Under the pieces are notes generated by a model. That model saw only the letters and a list, made by a program, of their open reading frames with translations, was not told where the DNA came from and did not search any database. A stretch of DNA of 37,849 bases from a virus: positions 1-37,849 of IMG/VR virus record IMGVR_UViG_3300035187_003172; one strand, 5' to 3'. Shown here in pieces: positions 1-8,644 of this stretch. Numbering within the stretch: position 1 is the stretch's first letter; each line of letters opens with the position of its first letter. The position numbers and the translations under genes were made by a program.

Positions 1-468
1 CGTCTTCGCCATGTTGTCGAGCTTCTTCATCTCGATCTGGGCCATCGCTACTTCGTTGAGCACGGCGGCAGCATTCGGGTCGCCCATCTGAGCGTCCTGG
101 AACGCCGCCATCGCCGATTCCGACGTGCCGTCCCACAACTGGAACAACAGCTTCTTGCGGCGCTGCACGACCGGCTGCGGATGCTTCGCGTACAACTGCG
201 CGACCTGCGTGTTGATGTGCCTGTTCAGGATCGGCACGGTGTATTTCTTGGCGAGCACCCATTCCTTCGTCGCACCGTCGCGCGCCAACTGCATGCACTC
301 GCGCATGCGCTTGAAGTCCGGGTCGAACTTGAGCTTTGAGCGCTTGATCTTGTCGATCCACGAACTGACGAGCGCCTTGCGCGCCGGATCCACGTCCGGC
401 TGGCGCTCGGGTCCGGTTTCGGTCGGCGCCGCCTCTGGCGCTTCGGTTTCAACGATCTCGTCGGCCAT
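1..468 (-). CDS. Portal protein, N-terminal part (cut by window edge)
   Basis: The frame opens at ATG 468 and stays open for 156 codons to the window edge, so the C-terminus is missing. It starts 2 bases after the terminase stop, the usual TerL-portal order. An acidic Ala/Pro/Glu-rich head is followed by a helical, basic region (around KIKRSKLKFDPDFKRM, then AKKYTVPILNRHINTQ and KHPQPVVQRRKKLLF) that resembles portal N-termini of podovirus-like phages, where residues near this region line the head-tail vertex. A portal forms a dodecameric ring through which DNA is pumped and ejected. I infer this from position and general resemblance; no catalytic motif exists to confirm it. A scaffold or other head protein is the alternative. 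Confidence 0.6.
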   Translation of the reverse strand, partial: MADEIVETEAPEAAPTETGPERQPDVDPARKALVSSWIDKIKRSKLKFDPDFKRMRECMQLARDGATKEWVLAKKYTVPILNRHINTQVAQLYAKHPQPVVQRRKKLLFQLWDGTSESAMAAFQDAQMGDPNAAAVLNEVAMAQIEMKKLDNMAKT

Positions 469-470
469 TT

Positions 471-2090
471 CTACCACCCTGCGTTCGCGACCGCGCGCTT
501 GCCGGCCGATGCTTCACGTTTCGTCTTGTTGAGCATACCGATCAGCGTAGTCGCGCTCGGTGCCCGGTCGTCGTTTGCCGCCACCGGGGCGGCGATCATC
601 TTGTTGAGCCCCTGCCCGATGTGGCTGAGCCAGTCGACAAAGTCATCATGCGTGCCGAACGGGAACTTGAGCAATTGCCCCTTCGCGTCGGACCACCACG
701 GCGCATACCGCGGGAACTTCACCCGGCGCATGCTCATGCGGCCGCGGATCGACTGGGCTCGGGTCATCTTGTCCTTGGCCGGCGTAACCGGGTGGATGAA
801 CGTGTAGACGCGATCCTCAGACATGCGCTTCCGCAAGAACGGCCCGAACGACTTGGAGATCAGTTCGTTTTCCATCCACCAGGCGACAGGGTTGTGCCGT
901 TGCATCTGCGCCAGCAAATGTTCGACAGTCTTGTCGGTTTCGAAGCGGCCCCACACGAGGTCCGGCAGCACCCACACCGTGTCGTTGTCGTCGACGCCGA
1001 CGCAGCCGATCACCGATTTGTCGCTCATCTGCTTCGTGCTGACCGCGTGGTCGGACGCGCCGTATATTCGAAGGTTTTTCGGAAGCTCGCCCACGTCGTA
1101 GGTTTCGAGCATTTCCGACTTGAAGAATTCGCCGTCTTCGGGCGTCGGCTCGCCCATGTAGAGCGCACCGAAAATGCGGGCATCCTGGCGCTTCGCTTCG
1201 GCGAGCAGCGGCAGTGACTTGCGGCCCGGCCACAGGCTCGTCATGGGCTCGGCGCCGAACTGCTCGATCACTTCCGGATCCTGCGGCGGGGTGAGCGGCA
1301 GGCCGAGCGCGTGCGCCAGCTTGGCGTCCTTCACCACGGCCGGCAGGTTGATGTAGGTCCAGTTCTTGCTGATACCCTTGTACTTGCCGTCACGCTCGGG
1401 GTGGTCCGGGTCGCACAGGCGGCCGATCAGGTCGTCCTGGTGCCAGCGGGTGTGGACGATCACCACGGCGGTGCCATCGTGACCGCGGGAGAACACGACG
1501 CCGTTGAACCACTTCCACAGGCGCTCGCGGTAAGATTCGGACTGTGCGTCGTCGTCATTCCGGATCGGGTCGTCGATGAAGAAAATGTCTGCCGGCTTAC
1601 CCGTACCGGAACCGCCGACACCGACGAAGTTGAGCTGCCCGCCCACGGTCGTCTCGAGGTGGTCGACGCTCTTCACCTTCAGCGCATGCTCGGGGAAAAT
1701 CTGGCGGTGGAACGTGCTGTCGATCATATCACGCACGTTGCCGCCGAACTCGTTGGCGAAGTCCTGGTTATAGCTTCCAAGCATTATGTTGCGGTACGGG
1801 TCGCGACCGGAAAGCCAGGCCGGTGCGGCGCGGCTGAGAATGTCGGATTTGCCGAACTGCGGGCCGACCGAGATCGCCACGCGCTTCATCTTGCCTGAGT
1901 CGATCTTGTGGACGATCTCGGTCAATATCCGCGCCAGCGGCGTCACCTGGTAGCGGGACTGCGTGACATCCCACGGCGCGTTCGTGTTCGGCATGCGCAA
2001 GCGAAGGTAGGCCAGCAGGTCGTCCCTGGCCGTCTTGATCGCAAGCAGCCGTCGGGCGGCCTGCAGTTGTTTTTCGAGTTGGTCGGTCAT
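471..2090 (-). CDS. terL: Terminase large subunit (ATPase and nuclease)
   Basis: 539 residues, the normal size. It is the motor that packages DNA into the prohead and cuts the concatemer. Visible motifs: a Walker A variant GPQFGKS (about residues 76-82), Walker B FFIDD followed by P (about 170-175), a coupling-like segment TRWHQDD (about 214-220), and a C-terminal RNaseH-type nuclease with GASDHAVS (Asp about 347) and GTHDDFVDWL near the end. I chose ATG 2090 because its A is the last base of the upstream TGA (TGATG), indicating coupled translation; in-frame GTG codons at 2093 and 2102 are alternatives. It sits between the tail spike and portal genes. The central Q of the P-loop is less common but seen in this family. 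Confidence 0.95.
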   Translation of the reverse strand: MTDQLEKQLQAARRLLAIKTARDDLLAYLRLRMPNTNAPWDVTQSRYQVTPLARILTEIVHKIDSGKMKRVAISVGPQFGKSDILSRAAPAWLSGRDPYRNIMLGSYNQDFANEFGGNVRDMIDSTFHRQIFPEHALKVKSVDHLETTVGGQLNFVGVGGSGTGKPADIFFIDDPIRNDDDAQSESYRERLWKWFNGVVFSRGHDGTAVVIVHTRWHQDDLIGRLCDPDHPERDGKYKGISKNWTYINLPAVVKDAKLAHALGLPLTPPQDPEVIEQFGAEPMTSLWPGRKSLPLLAEAKRQDARIFGALYMGEPTPEDGEFFKSEMLETYDVGELPKNLRIYGASDHAVSTKQMSDKSVIGCVGVDDNDTVWVLPDLVWGRFETDKTVEHLLAQMQRHNPVAWWMENELISKSFGPFLRKRMSEDRVYTFIHPVTPAKDKMTRAQSIRGRMSMRRVKFPRYAPWWSDAKGQLLKFPFGTHDDFVDWLSHIGQGLNKMIAAPVAANDDRAPSATTLIGMLNKTKREASAGKRAVANAGW

Positions 2091-4717
2091 CACGCATCCC
2101 ACGACGCGGCGACAATAGCCTTGTTATTCGATGTTGCATTGGTCGTCGCCAATGTCATATCAAATGTTGAATTTGTTTCAGTGATTGATATGTCGCCCGC
2201 AGAAATGACCGCATTTGCTTCTAGAATGTTCGAAGGCCCATCAACGCGGGTATTTACCCCATCTGCGCCGCTCCAAGTGACGCTATATTGCGCCGTTTGT
2301 GGCGTATGGTATCCGCCCATCCAGATGACATATCCGCCCGACGCGACATCAAGGTCAGTCGCAATTGCGCTTGTTGCGCCGGCAGCGGACCCGGAAACAG
2401 CGTCTCGCGGCGTTGCGCTGCTTGGGTATATTGACCAAACAGCTATGCGCAGTCTGGCGATAAGGCTGCCCGATGTGTTGGACACGACGATGTCGCCGCT
2501 AGACCCCGATGATACCGCACGATACCAGATACTGAACCCGCCGCCCAAAAACGTGCCGGTGGCTTTGGTTGCTGCCGAGCCGCCAATATCTACGCCTGAG
2601 TGATCCTGTGACCCGGTAAACACCGCCACAACGATGACGCGGTTTGCATCAGCCGTACCAAAATTTACGCCTGCAAATGTCTTTGAACTGCCGCTGCTAA
2701 GGTTTGCTGTCTCATCTTGGAAGGTCAAATACGTATTAGTCGCCGCTGCCGCCGTGGTGAAATCAACAGAGACGGCGAAGCCATTTATTGTGAGCGTGCG
2801 GCTTAGCGTTGCGCCCGGAGTCGCTGACGCCGTTGTGCGGAACTGTATCCACTGCAAGCCGTTTATCGTGCCGCTTGAACTCGTCCAATCAGTATCAAGC
2901 GTTGTCCCATCCGACTCGTAAGAACGCCATTCAACGCCCGTCCCTGCCGAAACTGTCAAGTTCGTCCCTGCATTCAAAACGCGGCGCAACGGCAGCGTAA
3001 CTGTAGAACTCGCGGTAAGATTGATTTCGTTCGCCCAATCCACACCAGGCGGCAATTGACTCCACCGAATGACAGATGCAGGGTCGGTTGTTGACCAATT
3101 GATAACGTCCCGCGTAGCAACCGCACCGATGCCCGCAGCGTCGCCGGTCGTTGTCAAGGTTTCTTCTGTTTCCGCAACCGTGGTCGATGCCGACCAGTTC
3201 GACCAATTCGGGAATATCGTGGTGATCGGCGATGGGGCAGAAACAGACAATTCATAATTGCCGGATTCAAAAATTGTGCCAGTGTGTTCGTTTGTGATGC
3301 CGTAGGTAAGCGACTTTTCAACGTACGAATGCGTCGAAGCCTTGGGCCAAATCCGCATTGTGGAAACAGACGACGCGCCATCTGTCATGTTCATAATGGT
3401 CGCGCCATAAACGTAAAGGCCATCAACAGGCCCGCCGTTTGTCCCGTCTTCACCTACTGAAATTCCGTTTGTCGATCCGCCGATGAGCGTGTCACTGATT
3501 GACCACGCATTGTAAAAGCCGGTTGTCAGGTTGTTTGCATCCGACCAGAAATTACCTTGCGCAGTCACGCCAGAACGGATCGGTTGATACAGGACGCGGT
3601 TCCCTGCCGAATAGGTGTTATAGACCGTTTCCGACCCGGTCGTATTGTAAAGCTGGAACAAATCGCCGTGCGGGTCGCGTGCATCGCCATCCTCCGCTTC
3701 GGCAATGCCAGACCGTGCAAACGGTATTCGCATTGTGTTGCGCAAGACATAAATCTTGCTTGTTGATGTGTTTTCGCTGCCCATTGAAATGTTGTCTTGG
3801 TAAATTCTGTTAAGCGTATTGTTGAATATTATAACGTCTGAAGCATCCCCGTCTGAAGTGCCAAAAGCCTTAATGCCATTGTTCAAATCGGTAAAAGTGC
3901 AGTTTTTGATCGTGATATTTACAAACTTTGCGCCAGTTGCCGCAAAAGCGCTTGCAAGATATTGGCTAAACCCAATTTCCGACCGGGCATTCATTTCTGC
4001 CGTGCCGGAAGCGGTAATTGCCGCGACATGCGTTGGGCGGGCCGCAAATGTATAGTCTGACGACCTGGACCGCGCCGTTCCTGTTCCGTTGTTTGTCAAC
4101 AATGTGCTGCCTAACGTGGCCACAACGGAAGCATTTCCAAACTCGAAATAAACCGGCGTTGTTGTGCTGCGGTTAAATACTTCAAACCAATTGCTGACAT
4201 TATTCGTTGTGTCTTGGTACGACAGTGCAACCCGGCTTGATGTAGTTGTTGCCGTGATTACGTTGCTAATACGGTTGTATTCTGAATAAGCAAAGTCGGT
4301 ATCAAAATCGACTAGCGACACACCATAACCATGCCGGAACGTGCACCCATCAAAAGTAATGCCTGTATGCGTGCCACTGCTTGCCGTTACACAAGCGCTA
4401 TAGTTTCTAGGCCATCCCGTAACTTGGAAATTCACGTTTTTGAACGTAATATTCGTGCAAGTTCCCGACAGCGCAAAATTTGGCACTTTCGACGATGAAT
4501 TGTCGCAGCGGATGGTCAGTCCGGTTGCATAGGCTTTGCCGCTGATTGTCAGTGACGTGAAGTTCGTTCCTGATAGTTCGATGATGTCGCCATCCACCGC
4601 CGCAGCAATTGCAGTAGCCCATTCGCCATCAGTCGTGACAACAAAGTCGGCGGGAACGGCGCCTGGCCCGGAGCCGATCAGGGGCGCTGTCCACAAGCCG
4701 AGATGGGCGCCGAGCAC
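2090..4717 (-). CDS. Tail spike / receptor-binding protein with beta-helix
   Basis: 875 residues. The first half (about residues 20-450) is rich in short repeats of the form N-I-T-F-K-N and G-I-T-F-D-G-C-T-F, typical of right-handed parallel beta-helix (pectin-lyase-like) spikes that bind or cut surface polysaccharide. The last about 220 residues (from TNTYLTFQDETANLSSG) look like a compact beta-sandwich of the kind found at phage appendage C-termini. I see no obvious catalytic pair, so depolymerase activity is not claimed. GTG 4717 lies one base after the TAA of the upstream gene. The DNA is visibly richer in A and T than terL and the fibre genes, consistent with exchange of the host-recognition module. 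Confidence 0.75.
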   Translation of the reverse strand: MLGAHLGLWTAPLIGSGPGAVPADFVVTTDGEWATAIAAAVDGDIIELSGTNFTSLTISGKAYATGLTIRCDNSSSKVPNFALSGTCTNITFKNVNFQVTGWPRNYSACVTASSGTHTGITFDGCTFRHGYGVSLVDFDTDFAYSEYNRISNVITATTTSSRVALSYQDTTNNVSNWFEVFNRSTTTPVYFEFGNASVVATLGSTLLTNNGTGTARSRSSDYTFAARPTHVAAITASGTAEMNARSEIGFSQYLASAFAATGAKFVNITIKNCTFTDLNNGIKAFGTSDGDASDVIIFNNTLNRIYQDNISMGSENTSTSKIYVLRNTMRIPFARSGIAEAEDGDARDPHGDLFQLYNTTGSETVYNTYSAGNRVLYQPIRSGVTAQGNFWSDANNLTTGFYNAWSISDTLIGGSTNGISVGEDGTNGGPVDGLYVYGATIMNMTDGASSVSTMRIWPKASTHSYVEKSLTYGITNEHTGTIFESGNYELSVSAPSPITTIFPNWSNWSASTTVAETEETLTTTGDAAGIGAVATRDVINWSTTDPASVIRWSQLPPGVDWANEINLTASSTVTLPLRRVLNAGTNLTVSAGTGVEWRSYESDGTTLDTDWTSSSGTINGLQWIQFRTTASATPGATLSRTLTINGFAVSVDFTTAAAATNTYLTFQDETANLSSGSSKTFAGVNFGTADANRVIVVAVFTGSQDHSGVDIGGSAATKATGTFLGGGFSIWYRAVSSGSSGDIVVSNTSGSLIARLRIAVWSIYPSSATPRDAVSGSAAGATSAIATDLDVASGGYVIWMGGYHTPQTAQYSVTWSGADGVNTRVDGPSNILEANAVISAGDISITETNSTFDMTLATTNATSNNKAIVAASWDA

Positions 4718-4718
4718 G

Positions 4719-4982
4719 TTACGCCTGCCATTCCAAAGTCAGGCCGCCCAGGTTCGTCACTTGGATGCAGCGGAAGACGTTGATCCCCTTGACCACCTGC
4801 TTGCCGGTGAAGATCGTGCCGTCCTCGCGCATCACGTCGATCGTGCCGTCGGCGCTCGCTACGATCACCCGAGCGATGTATGTCCGACCGCCGTGTGTGA
4901 ACGGCGTGCTGACCGTCACGGCGTCGTAGACATTCGGCGGCTCGACGCTGCCAGCATAGTATGCGTTGAATTCGCCAGCCAT
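4719..4982 (-). CDS. Small beta-rich virion-associated protein
   Basis: 87 residues, beginning AGEFNAYYAGSVEPPNVYD. The rest is predicted beta-rich (alternating hydrophobic and polar, TYIARVIVASADGTIDVM, then a short hydrophobic C-terminus LTLEWQA). ATG 4982 has a GGAG nine bases upstream. Small proteins of this style (an N-terminal vYDaV segment then a barrel-like domain) often sit beside tail fibres or spikes and may form part of the appendage base. No enzyme motif. It lies between the 32-residue ORF and the spike gene in the same coupled operon. Function not recognised. Confidence 0.65.
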   Translation of the reverse strand: MAGEFNAYYAGSVEPPNVYDAVTVSTPFTHGGRTYIARVIVASADGTIDVMREDGTIFTGKQVVKGINVFRCIQVTNLGGLTLEWQA

Positions 4983-5036
4983 GAGAAAATACTCCTATTT
5001 GCTACTTGATACGCCTTTTGCGACCAAAAATCCAGC

Positions 5037-5135
5037 CTACTTGCGCGCTTCGTCGTCCAGGGCGGACGGATCGTGCTTGTAGGGCTTGCCGTCTGCCAGC
5101 GCCCACAGGATCAGTGCCTTGAGAAATGCGCGCAT
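5037..5135 (-). CDS. 32-residue hypothetical protein
   Basis: ATG 5135 overlaps the stop of the upstream gene as TGATG and the frame runs 32 codons to TAG at 5039-5037. It starts MRAFLKALILWALADG, a short amphipathic or membrane-active helix, then a charged tail ending EARK. Its opening RAFLK and the matching bases repeat the end of the preceding protein (RAFLKELM), so it may have arisen by a small local duplication. Translation is plausible from the coupling signal alone; function unknown. Confidence 0.45.
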   Translation of the reverse strand: MRAFLKALILWALADGKPYKHDPSALDDEARK

Positions 5136-5503
5136 CACATCAACTCCTTGAGGAATGCCCGAATGGCAGCGCCGGTCGTCAATGGCGCTTCGCCCTTCAA
5201 TGTGCGAATTTCATTGATTGCCCAAAGCAGCGCCTTGGTCTGCACTTCATCGGTCATGCGCTTGGCGTGCTGGCCCTTGTATGCGTCCAGAACAGCGGCG
5301 CGCTGCGGGCGAACGCGAGCATTGGCCAGCACTTCGCCCAATTCGGTTTCGTTAAGAATGCGAGTCGGCATCGTGCCGTCCGCACGCCATGCGAGATAGG
5401 TCGGATCTGTCGCCGGGACATAGTTGCCGGTCGCCGACGAAAAGACTTGCGCCTCATCGCCGCCGACAACCCAGTACCAATTCGCGGGATTGTAGTTTTT
5501 CAT
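5135..5503 (-). CDS. Hypothetical tail-fibre-linked protein (possible assembly factor)
   Basis: 122 residues beginning MKNYNPANWYWVVGGDEAQ, with a Trp-rich start and a helical second half (about 60-120). Proteins with this N-terminal pattern (a short segment describing a residue change at a 'W.VGGDE..V.SS..g.yvp..D..Y.aW' stretch) commonly follow tail fibre genes and are often annotated as fibre assembly or tail proteins; I recall this from other alphaproteobacterial phages and did not verify it. ATG 5503 lies 12 bases after the fibre stop, with GGAGCAAACGCA just upstream. It overlaps the 32-residue ORF by TGATG. Confidence 0.65.
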   Translation of the reverse strand: MKNYNPANWYWVVGGDEAQVFSSATGNYVPATDPTYLAWRADGTMPTRILNETELGEVLANARVRPQRAAVLDAYKGQHAKRMTDEVQTKALLWAINEIRTLKGEAPLTTGAAIRAFLKELM

Positions 5504-5515
5504 TGCGTTTGCTCC

Positions 5516-6718
5516 TTAAGAGTAGATGCCGCCCGATGCAGTCGATCCGATTGTACTGCCGGGGAAATACGAAGCCCCGCCGCCGCCGGTACTGATCAGG
5601 GAGTTATTGTCTACCTCATAACGTTTACCTGTCGCGGAGCCAGAAAAAGTTACGCTAAAGAAAACGACGTAAGACAGAGTCGTCGCCAGAACAAAGGCGT
5701 TCGTCCAAGCCGGTGTTCCTGAAACCGTAACGGTTATTCCTGCGACTTCCACTTGGCCGAATGCACTGGTGACAATGTGGAAAGTACAGCCGCCGCTTAT
5801 CGTGTAATTTGCAGTGGCGACTATTTCGCCTTTCGCAACAGCCATATGCTGTCCGGCGCAAGCGCCAAAAGTTATAGAGGCCCCCAATATCACCCGAGCA
5901 CTCTTTGCCGAAACATTAATGCAGTTCCCGGACGTTGTGGTTCTCAACGTTCCATTTGTGATCGTAAGACTGAACGGCGCGGATATTGTAACGGCAGAGG
6001 TGCCCGTCGGGTTTAGCGTGCTTCCGCCAAGGTCAAGCGTGACGTTCCCGCCGACTGGAGGAGAAGTGCAGACAAGCGCGTTCGTGATGGTCTGGCCGGA
6101 CGTGCCGTAGACAATGCTGGCAGTGTGACCCGCCAAGTCTAGTGTCAGGATCGTGTCATAGGCTTTTTGCAGCGTGGCAAACGCGCCGCCCGCCGAATTG
6201 GTCAGACCGTCATTGCTGTCGGAACCGCTGTTGAGGACATAATAGGTCCGGTTAGCAGCCAGCTTTTCGCGCACGCCAAGCACCGTCCGCGCCTGCGCTG
6301 GCGTCAGGTCTTCGGGATCGCCTGTGCCGGCGGTATTGCGACCCTTGATGGTCTGGGTCGCCATGTTCGCGAGCTTCGCGTTCGTCACCGCGTCGTTGTC
6401 GATCGTCCACGTAGCGCCCGATCCGGTGACTGTCACGTCGCCCTTGTCACCGTCGCTTACGCCTGCCGCCGTCCATGCAGTGTCGTAGTTTGTCGCGGAG
6501 AGCTTCGTCAGAACTGTGCCCGTGGCGCCGCCAACCGGCAGTCCAGTCGGAACGGCCGCACTGAAACCGAACGCCAGCGAATTCCACGCCGTCACACCGT
6601 TGCCGACCTTCGCCTCGCGCAAAGTCGTGTCGATACCGATCTCGCCTTCGGCCAGGACCGGGTTGCTTGCCGACCAGTTCGCCGTCGTGTCGCGCCGAAG
6701 TTGGAGTTTCACAGCCAT
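5516..6718 (-). CDS. Tail fibre/spike with Mtd-like N-terminal domain
   Basis: 400 residues. Residues 1-50 ([20 protein letters not shown], then GEIGIDT and [14 protein letters not shown]) match the N-terminal virion-attachment domain first described in the Bordetella phage major tropism determinant. A linker with [17 protein letters not shown] follows. From about residue 165 ([31 protein letters not shown]) the protein becomes a beta-helix of the pectin-lyase type and ends in a Gly/Ser-rich tail ([20 protein letters not shown]). It is a paralogue of the next upstream gene through its N-terminus only. ATG 6718 directly follows that gene's TAG. The C-terminal half is more A/T-rich than the N-terminal half, suggesting a swapped receptor-binding domain. 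Confidence 0.8.
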   Translation of the reverse strand: MAVKLQLRRDTTANWSASNPVLAEGEIGIDTTLREAKVGNGVTAWNSLAFGFSAAVPTGLPVGGATGTVLTKLSATNYDTAWTAAGVSDGDKGDVTVTGSGATWTIDNDAVTNAKLANMATQTIKGRNTAGTGDPEDLTPAQARTVLGVREKLAANRTYYVLNSGSDSNDGLTNSAGGAFATLQKAYDTILTLDLAGHTASIVYGTSGQTITNALVCTSPPVGGNVTLDLGGSTLNPTGTSAVTISAPFSLTITNGTLRTTTSGNCINVSAKSARVILGASITFGACAGQHMAVAKGEIVATANYTISGGCTFHIVTSAFGQVEVAGITVTVSGTPAWTNAFVLATTLSYVVFFSVTFSGSATGKRYEVDNNSLISTGGGGASYFPGSTIGSTASGGIYS

Positions 6719-7765
6719 CTAGGTCATCCCCCACAGCGTCGCCACGGTGCGCTGGTCCGAGTTCGACCCTTCAAAGTTGCCGGTGTTCGCCCTGAAACGT
6801 ACCCGCGCAAACGCTTCGGTGTATGACGTGTATCCTCCGGTGCCCGCCTGTGAATCGATGCCCGTGGCGTTGAAACTCGTGGCGTTCGAAGATCGGTCCA
6901 GCGCAACCCCCTTGACCGCCGAATGGATGCAATTGGCCACTCGCAGGTTCGTGCCGTCGGCGTTGTTGACGTTGGTGACTTCGAGAAACCATGACGCAAC
7001 GTCGTCGGTCGTGGGCGTGGTCGGGCCAAGTCCTATCGTGCGCCACGTGGCCCCGTCCGGGCTGCACTCGAATATCGGGTACGTCGCCGATGTCATCTGC
7101 GCGATCAACTGTACCTTGACGCACTGGTAAGCCGAAATGCCCGCGCTGAAAGTGATCGTGCTAACGTCCGAAGTGGGTTCCTGCTTCTCGAGGAACACCC
7201 ACCGGCCCGTCTGCGACACCGTATCCCAGGCCGGGTTTGCCGCAGCGCCGTTCGTCTTGAGATATTGCCCGGACGTGCCCGGCGAGAGCTTCACGAAGTT
7301 CGTGCCGCTCCAGTACAGCACATCTCCTTGGGCCAAAGTCAGCCCGGCGATGTCCGTCAGCCGGGCATTGCTCGCCTGCTTGCCGGCCACCGTCGTCGTG
7401 AGCGCATCCAATCCGCCCTGCGTCGCGAAATCCACGCCACCTTCAGCATTAATCAACGCTTTCAGCGCCGCTTCGTTCGCCACGGCCAGTAGCGACCGTG
7501 CGTAGGCGCTCAAATCCGTCGTCGCTGCGGCCGACGCGCTTGTGTAGTAGGCCAGTTTGTCCGCCGCCACTGTCAGCGGCGTCAAAGCCGTCACCGCCGC
7601 ACCCGCGGCGCCCTGGTAGCTGAGCGAATTCCAAGCGGTCGCCCCGTCGCCGAGCTTGAATCGGTTCGTGTCCGTCTCAAAGCCGGGCTCGCCCTGCGCC
7701 AGAATCGGGTTCGCTGTCGTCCACTGGGCCGCCGTGCCGCGCCGAAGCTGAAGTTTCCGCGCCAT
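6719..7765 (-). CDS. Tail fibre with Mtd-like N-terminal domain (paralogue)
   Basis: 348 residues. The first about 50 residues (KLQLRRGTAAQWTTANPILA, GEPGFETDT, FKLGDGATAWNSLSY) repeat the Mtd-like attachment domain of its neighbour. The middle (DLSAYARSLLAVANEAALK and GDVLYWSGTNFVKLSPG) is a typical fibre shaft with repeated short modules. The C-terminal about 150 residues (from VFLEKQEPTSD) form a beta-rich domain. It is a structural appendage protein. The start ATG 7765 overlaps the upstream stop as TGATG, so translation is coupled. No reverse transcriptase or template repeat was seen, so there is no sign of a diversity-generating retroelement despite the Mtd-like domain. Confidence 0.8.
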   Translation of the reverse strand: MARKLQLRRGTAAQWTTANPILAQGEPGFETDTNRFKLGDGATAWNSLSYQGAAGAAVTALTPLTVAADKLAYYTSASAAATTDLSAYARSLLAVANEAALKALINAEGGVDFATQGGLDALTTTVAGKQASNARLTDIAGLTLAQGDVLYWSGTNFVKLSPGTSGQYLKTNGAAANPAWDTVSQTGRWVFLEKQEPTSDVSTITFSAGISAYQCVKVQLIAQMTSATYPIFECSPDGATWRTIGLGPTTPTTDDVASWFLEVTNVNNADGTNLRVANCIHSAVKGVALDRSSNATSFNATGIDSQAGTGGYTSYTEAFARVRFRANTGNFEGSNSDQRTVATLWGMT

Positions 7766-8307
7766 CAGACACCCCCGCCGTCGAACGGATCTGTCGAAGT
7801 GTAGACTGAATCAGCCCGGCCACCGTCGATCGCCGAAAGACCGGCGATAGCGTCGAGCGTGTCCTGCGCAACCACTTCCGCGGCTTCGCAAACCAGCCGG
7901 TCGGCCGTTGTCTGCGTCGCCTGCTCGCCGAAATTGAAGATGAAGCTCCACTTGCCGGCGGCCAGATCGTCGCCAAACGTGCCCGATGTGTGGTCTTCCT
8001 CGCAGAGATACATGCTGCCACCGAAAAGCACGTAGGCACTCTCGTTGTAGGCCAGCGCGGTTTCCCAGTTCGTCGGGGGCTGCAGCCCCGAAATGACCGC
8101 GGCGAGCTGGTCGTTGCCGACGGAGCCATTCGCGAGCCGGCCATCGTCGCGCTGGATGAGCGCAAGGCGAGCCCGAATCTCGTCCAGGGTCACTTTCGCG
8201 GCGTTGAATTCGTTGTCGACCTCGTCACCCGGCAATGGCGCAGTGGGCTGCAGCGCCTGGTAGTTCGTGAAGTTGTACTGCCGGTTGTATTCGACTGGTT
8301 GGGCCAT
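7765..8307 (-). CDS. Tail appendage base protein with carbohydrate-binding-like module
   Basis: 180 residues. The N-terminus (VEYNRQYNFTNYQALQPTAP, LPGDEVDNEFNAAKVTLDEI) resembles virion-proximal ends of tail fibres from podovirus-like phages. Around residues 80-125, W-x-x-x-x-A-Y-N-x-x-A-Y-V followed by GGSMYLCEEDHTSG and AAGKW is like the small chitin/carbohydrate-binding module (CBM5/12 type) used in fibres. The C-terminus ends in a Gly-rich DPFDGGGV. It is the first large gene of this tail operon and probably connects fibres to the tail. ATG 8307; no catalytic residues seen. Confidence 0.7.
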   Translation of the reverse strand: MAQPVEYNRQYNFTNYQALQPTAPLPGDEVDNEFNAAKVTLDEIRARLALIQRDDGRLANGSVGNDQLAAVISGLQPPTNWETALAYNESAYVLFGGSMYLCEEDHTSGTFGDDLAAGKWSFIFNFGEQATQTTADRLVCEAAEVVAQDTLDAIAGLSAIDGGRADSVYTSTDPFDGGGV

Positions 8308-8372
8308 CGCCGATCCCGAGAAGGCTGGCCGCTGGCGAGACGGGCGATACGCTCGGGCTGGAACCTACCGTG

Positions 8373-8441
8373 CTACGCGCGTTTTTGCAACAAATTTCGC
8401 TTTTTGCCATTGACAACGGGTGGTTGTTCGGGCGTGGTCAT
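8373..8441 (-). CDS. 22-residue leader ORF upstream of the tail operon
   Basis: ATG 8441 is preceded by a strong GGAAAGGAG nine bases away, one of the best ribosome sites in the window, followed by 22 codons to TAG 8375-8373. The peptide (MTTPEQPPVVNGKKRNLLQK, then RA) is basic with a Pro-rich start. It lies about 65 bases before the tail gene at 8307, so it could be a small virion or regulatory peptide or a leader peptide for the operon. The same frame is open upstream to 8687, but the strong ribosome site argues for the short form. Confidence 0.45.
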   Translation of the reverse strand: MTTPEQPPVVNGKKRNLLQKRA

Positions 8442-8483
8442 TGCGGGCTGTTCTCCTTTCCGGCCCTGGAGCGTCTCGCTCGG

Positions 8484-8523
8484 AACCCTCGGTGTTTGCG
8501 GAAGCGCCGGGGGTTTCTTTTTG
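8484..8523 (+). terminator. Rho-independent-terminator-like hairpin, plus strand
   Basis: AACCCTCGG (8484-8492) pairs with CCGGGGGTT (8507-8515) with one T-G wobble; the loop is 14 bases and TCTTTTTG follows. It reads as a terminator only on the plus strand, although the flanking genes are on the minus strand. It could stop antisense transcripts coming from the tail operon, or be a structured leader of the minus-strand late transcript. Confidence 0.5.
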
Positions 8524-8628
8524 TCCGGATTTATACACCCACAGTTGATAAAAACGCCGATCGGCAAACCGGTGGGTGGGCTCTTCGGCGGGGAGGCTCG
8601 TAGAACGCTTGTTCTGCGACGGAACGTA

Positions 8629-8644
8629 TGTTTCACGTGAAACT
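8629..8644. promoter_or_regulatory. parS: parS-like ParB-binding palindrome
   Basis: TGTTTCACGTGAAACT matches 15 of 16 bases of the chromosomal parS consensus TGTTTCACGTGAAACA; the central 14 bases are a perfect palindrome. ParB/Spo0J dimers bind this sequence, load onto DNA as CTP-dependent clamps and spread to form partition complexes. No ParA or ParB gene is visible in the window, so the site would have to use host ParB or a gene outside. It lies in the non-coding leader of the tail operon. Confidence 0.7.

Noticed and set aside
621-1898. Two plus-strand open frames of about 195 codons
   Set aside because: Antisense to terL with its ATPase motifs; shadows of G+C-rich codons.
5516-7765. 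Diversity-generating retroelement
   Set aside because: Mtd-like domains suggested it, but I found no reverse transcriptase frame or template/variable repeats near the fibres.
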